From Streptomyces sp. YIM 130001 (GTDB taxonomy: Bacteria > Actinomycetota > Actinomycetes > Streptomycetales > Streptomycetaceae): a DNA stretch of 64,000 nt. A model generated the notes under the pieces. It did no database searches. It was not told where the DNA came from and saw only the letters and a program-made list of their open reading frames with translations. The translations under genes were made by a program, and so were the position numbers. Below, in pieces: positions 60,943 to 64,000 of the stretch. How positions within the stretch are numbered: the first letter of the stretch is position 1; each line of letters starts with the position of its first letter. The stretch lies in the NCBI RefSeq assembly GCF_003574445.1, contig NZ_KZ984554.1, positions 345,346-409,345 of the forward strand, in the 5' to 3' direction.

Positions 60943-62415
60943 TCAACGCCCGGGCAGCTCCGTCCCGTTGGGGCCGACGACCTCACGGCCGCCGAGCGGC
61001 TCCTCGAGCGTCACCTTCGTCGTCCGCTGCTTGGCGATCATGATGCAGGCGGTGTCCTTCTCGATCGGCGTCCCGGTGATCCGCACTTCGACCCGGTCGC
61101 CCTTCTCCTCGGCACTCGCGCTGTACTTGCTGCACACCCCGCCCCAGAACTTCAGCGTCAACGTCCGGCCCTCGGCGCTGTACGACTCGGGGCGCACACT
61201 GCGCGGAGCCTTCGCGCTCCCGTCCCGCGGGGGCTCGGTCCCGGTGGGGGCCGGCGTCGGCTCCTTCGCGCGCGGCGCGGCCAGGAACTCCGGTTCCACC
61301 GCGGGATGCGTGAGCGTGACGTCCCGGTCCGAGCCCTCGGTGCGTACGGAGTACAGCCACGAAGGCACCAACGCCTGCCGCCCGTTCTCGGAACGCGCGG
61401 CCAGGCCGAACTCCGCGCCGCGCACCTCCGCAGGGGCGGGTGCCGTCGGCTTGCCACCCGGCGGGCACGGCTCGCGCGCGACGCTGCCGTCGGCACTCCC
61501 GCCCTGCGCCGTCGCGCCACCGGCCCCCGGTACGGCGCTCGCGCACCCGCCGATGCCGCCGCGGGACTTGCCCGTACCCGACGCATTCATCCTGTCCAGC
61601 GTCTTCCGGGCCCCCGCCACCGGGTACTCGGCGCCCTTCACCGGCTCGCTCAGCCGGCCACTGCCCCCGCTCACCACGCCGTCGGGTCCGACCCGGATAC
61701 CTGTCGACCAACCGTAGGTCGGCAGGCCGCCGACCACCGGGTCGGCGTTGACCACCCGTACCGCGCCCATCGTCTGTTCGGCGTCGGTCTTCGCGTCGCC
61801 CGTGCCGAGGGCCTCGAGCACCGGAGCCGCGGCCTTCATCGCGGCCGCCTCGCTGACCGCCTTCGCGTCGTCGTCCTCACCTGCCGGGCTGCCGACCGTC
61901 GTACAGGCCTTGCCGGGCGGGCAGTTGTCGGTGCCGCTCGGGCGATGCAGTGTGTACGTCCAGGTGCCCGGCGCCTCCCGCCCGACCTGGAGCAGCGGAC
62001 CGTCCGTCGGGTTGCCGACCCGCCAGGTGTTCCCCTCGGCCCGCGGGGAACCGTCCACGCCGAGCGCCTCGGCCAGCTTCTCGACACGGTCGGAGTCGAC
62101 CTTCGCCTTCGCCCGGTACACCGGCGCCGAGTCCGGTCCGTCCGGCAGCTTGCCGCCGGCCCGGTATGTCACCCCACCGGGCGCGGGCTCGCCGGGCGCC
62201 ACGCCTTCGGTGCGGCCGTCCAGGTTCAGTACCGGGGGAGGGGTGCCGTCCGTATCGGCCCCGGCCCCGGAGCGCGGGCTGCTGTCCTCGGAGGCGTCGG
62301 CGGCCAGGTACGCGCCGCCACCGCCGGCGATCAGTACCGCGGCCGCGACGGAGATGACGGCCAGCGGGGTGCGCCGTCGTCCGGGACCGCTCTCGTCGGA
62401 TCGTTCGGTGCTCAC
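60943..62415 (-). CDS. Membrane-anchored extracytoplasmic protein, function unknown
   Basis: A 490-residue protein. A short cytoplasmic head (MSTERSDESGPGRRRTP in part) precedes one membrane helix (residues 17-41); the rest is outside the cell and begins with a Ser/Gly/Pro-rich linker. The body is well conserved in codon use, with cysteine pairs suitable for disulfides and a Thr/Pro-rich spacer near residue 390. No enzyme motif is recognised. A similar protein sits beside adoK in Streptomyces. Confidence 0.85.
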   Translation of the reverse strand: MSTERSDESGPGRRRTPLAVISVAAAVLIAGGGGAYLAADASEDSSPRSGAGADTDGTPPPVLNLDGRTEGVAPGEPAPGGVTYRAGGKLPDGPDSAPVYRAKAKVDSDRVEKLAEALGVDGSPRAEGNTWRVGNPTDGPLLQVGREAPGTWTYTLHRPSGTDNCPPGKACTTVGSPAGEDDDAKAVSEAAAMKAAAPVLEALGTGDAKTDAEQTMGAVRVVNADPVVGGLPTYGWSTGIRVGPDGVVSGGSGRLSEPVKGAEYPVAGARKTLDRMNASGTGKSRGGIGGCASAVPGAGGATAQGGSADGSVAREPCPPGGKPTAPAPAEVRGAEFGLAARSENGRQALVPSWLYSVRTEGSDRDVTLTHPAVEPEFLAAPRAKEPTPAPTGTEPPRDGSAKAPRSVRPESYSAEGRTLTLKFWGGVCSKYSASAEEKGDRVEVRITGTPIEKDTACIMIAKQRTTKVTLEEPLGGREVVGPNGTELPGR

Positions 62416-62572
62416 CGCATCGCTCCTTCGCCTGCGTCGGCCCCATGCCGTCTGTCATGTCCCCGGAATGAGGAATCGACGATGGGACGAAGCGGAGCGG
62501 CGCGCGGTTCCCGGAACGCGCCTCTCGGGGCAACGCCCCAGGCGGCCCTGGCGGCAGGCGGCGGGTGAAGCC

Positions 62573-62773
62573 CTAGTCCCCGTAGTCCGACATCTGGTCG
62601 AGCAGCCGTGCGGAGGTCTTCGGCACTCGCACGCCGTGGATCAGGGACGGAGCGACCGGCGAGACGGTCGGCCGGGCCGGAGCAGACCAGTGCGCGACCA
62701 TCCGCGCGCAGTCCCCGCGCAGCTGGTCCAGATCGAGCTCGGAGTGCTCAGGAAGGCCGGTATGGGTCGACAT
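62573..62773 (-). CDS. Small conserved protein beside adoK
   Basis: A 66-residue protein ending MSDYGD. Its third-position G/C is high, as in real Streptomyces genes, though the Shine-Dalgarno is weak. It is acidic at the start (ELDLDQLRGDCARMV), with a conserved-looking middle (TVSPVAPSLIHGVRVPKTS in part). Divergent from adoK. No function can be assigned. Confidence 0.7.
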   Translation of the reverse strand: MSTHTGLPEHSELDLDQLRGDCARMVAHWSAPARPTVSPVAPSLIHGVRVPKTSARLLDQMSDYGD

Positions 62774-62908
62774 AACGGAACCGTACGCACGTCACGTGCC
62801 GTTAAAAAAGGTCTACTATCGGGTAGTTTTGCCAGTTCAGTGAACGGGCCGGGACCCGGTAGCGTGAAGCGTCAGCTCGTCCCGTCGCCTCCCGCAGGAG
62901 ACTCAGCC
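62774..62908. promoter_or_regulatory. Divergent promoter region upstream of adoK
   Basis: A 135-base gap with an A/T-rich core (GTTAAAAAAGGTCTACTATC, about 62800-62820), the likely promoter site for adoK and the small gene. TACTAT is a plausible -10 element for adoK. Confidence 0.4.
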
Positions 62909-63883
62909 GTGCGAATCGCAGTCACCGGCTCCATCGCCACCGACCACCTCATGACCTTCCCCGGCCGTTTCGCCGACCAGTTGGTCGCGGACCAGCTGCA
63001 CACGGTCTCGCTTTCGTTCCTCGTCGACAATCTCGACGTCAGAAGGGGAGGCGTCGGCGCCAACATCGCCTTCGGCATGGGCCAGCTGGGCGCAGGCCCG
63101 GTCCTGGTCGGCGCCGCGGGCGCCGATTTCGACGAGTACCGGGCCTGGCTCGACCGGCACGGTGTGGACACCGCCTCCGTACGGATCTCGGAGGTGCTGC
63201 ACACGGCCCGCTTCGTCTGCACCACCGACGCCGACCACAACCAGATCGGCTCCTTCTACACCGGCGCGATGAGCGAGGCCCGCCTCATCGAACTGCACGC
63301 CGTGGCCGAGCGCGTGGGCGGTCTCGACCTCGTCCTGATCGGCGCGGACGACCCCGAGGCGATGATGCGCCACACCGAGGAGTGCCGTAGCCGGAGCATC
63401 CCGTTCGCCGCCGACTTCTCGCAGCAGATCGCCCGCATGGGCGGCGACGAGATCCGCAACCTCATGGACGGCGCGACGTACCTCTTCTCGAACGAGTACG
63501 AGAAGGGGCTCATCGAGTCCAAGACCGGCTGGAGCGACGAGGAGGTCCTCGCCAGGGTCGGCCACCGGGTCACCACGCTGGGTGCCCGCGGTGTCCGCAT
63601 CGAGCGAGCGGGCGAGGACCCGATCGAGGTCGGCTGCGCCGAGGAGACCGCCAAGGTCGACCCGACCGGCGTCGGCGACGCCTTCCGCGCCGGCTTCCTG
63701 TCCGGGCTCGGCTGGGGCGTCGGCCTGGAGCGCGCCGCACAGGTCGGCTGCATGCTGGCCACGCTGGTCATCGAGACCCTCGGCACCCAGGAGTACACCC
63801 TGCGCGGTGTCACCTTCATGGACCGCTTCACCAAGGCCTACGGCTTCGACGCGGCCTCGGAGGTCCGTGCGCATCTGTCGTAG
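62909..63883 (+). CDS. adoK: Adenosine kinase (PfkB family)
   Basis: A 324-residue ribokinase-fold enzyme that phosphorylates adenosine to AMP. The substrate-binding GGVGANIA, the TGSIATDHLM start and DPTGVGDAFRAGF with its catalytic Asp match mycobacterial AdoK, including SLSFLVD near residue 35 and GAMSEARLIEL. It is not a sugar kinase of the pfkB subgroup by these motifs. GTG 62909 follows GCAGGAG. Confidence 0.93.
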   Translation: MRIAVTGSIATDHLMTFPGRFADQLVADQLHTVSLSFLVDNLDVRRGGVGANIAFGMGQLGAGPVLVGAAGADFDEYRAWLDRHGVDTASVRISEVLHTARFVCTTDADHNQIGSFYTGAMSEARLIELHAVAERVGGLDLVLIGADDPEAMMRHTEECRSRSIPFAADFSQQIARMGGDEIRNLMDGATYLFSNEYEKGLIESKTGWSDEEVLARVGHRVTTLGARGVRIERAGEDPIEVGCAEETAKVDPTGVGDAFRAGFLSGLGWGVGLERAAQVGCMLATLVIETLGTQEYTLRGVTFMDRFTKAYGFDAASEVRAHLS

Positions 63884-63901
63884 GGCAGCCCGTACGTGAC
63901 G

Positions 63902-63953
63902 GTGGCCCCCGGTCCGCACCCTCGCACGCGCGCAGGGGTGGACCGGGGGCCAC
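63902..63953 (+). terminator. adoK terminator
   Basis: A 14-bp perfect stem (63902-63915 and 63940-63953) closes a 24-base loop that has a further inner CACCC/GGGTG pairing. It starts 18 bases after the adoK stop. Confidence 0.8.
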
Positions 63954-64000
63954 TGTCGTACGACACCGGAGCTCGACCGGGTCTCCCGCGCGTCGGGCCC

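Overview
The window is a chromosomal segment of a high-GC actinobacterium, almost certainly a Streptomyces or close relative. Third codon positions are strongly G/C and GTG starts are frequent. The gene order glnA, RDD protein, DUF4191 protein, lipA, lipB, TPR regulator, aceE, sucB, lpdA, pepA, cobS/cobT/cobU, nadA, erpA, adoK is a core Streptomyces arrangement. No rRNA, tRNA, CRISPR array or prophage was seen.

Region 1 (1-4704) is accessory: a truncated FN3-repeat lipoprotein, a frameshifted short-chain dehydrogenase, a deaminase closely resembling blasticidin-S deaminase, a secreted NPP1/Nep1-like protein, a P-loop kinase-like protein and a Nudix hydrolase. Region 2 (4785-11030) is an iron-siderophore uptake locus around one iron box. 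It has a divergent permease and a permease-ATPase fusion on one side, and a binding lipoprotein and a flavin siderophore reductase fused to an O-methyltransferase on the other. The two fusions, with no siderophore biosynthesis genes nearby, make this the most unusual system in the window.

Region 3 (11104-20954) holds a secreted SH3-like protein, an orphan beta-propeller, then glnA behind a recognisable GlnR box, RDD and DUF4191 membrane proteins, lipoate synthesis (lipB, lipA) and a TPR regulator. Region 4 (21311-25703) has a flavin oxidoreductase, a TIGR01777 epimerase, a GNAT protein and a membrane SpoIIE-type phosphatase. Region 5 (25704-30474) is an insertion: a decayed IS5-type element, an electrophile/quinone-reductase operon with a divergent TetR regulator (NemR/NemA-like logic) and a second small IS remnant.

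Region 6 (30475-42068) contains DUF4240, SDR and WYL-regulator genes, then 2-oxoacid dehydrogenase genes (aceE, an FCD-type GntR regulator, sucB, lpdA) and pepA. lipA and lipB make the lipoyl group carried by the sucB product, so nearby blocks serve one process. Region 7 (42228-48675) interleaves the cobalamin nucleotide-loop genes cobS, cobT and cobU (the last fused to a metallo-beta-lactamase-like domain) with an MprF-like lysyltransferase and a membrane protein.

Region 8 (48903-58565) is an envelope block: HtrA-like protease lipoprotein, methyltransferase, DUF3043 protein, PspA with PspAA, and a two-component system followed by an RND exporter. Region 9 (58647-63883) carries nadA, erpA, a large anchored protein of unknown function, a 66-residue protein and adenosine kinase. 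Strong G/C hairpin terminators, most without a U-tract, close many of the transcription units.
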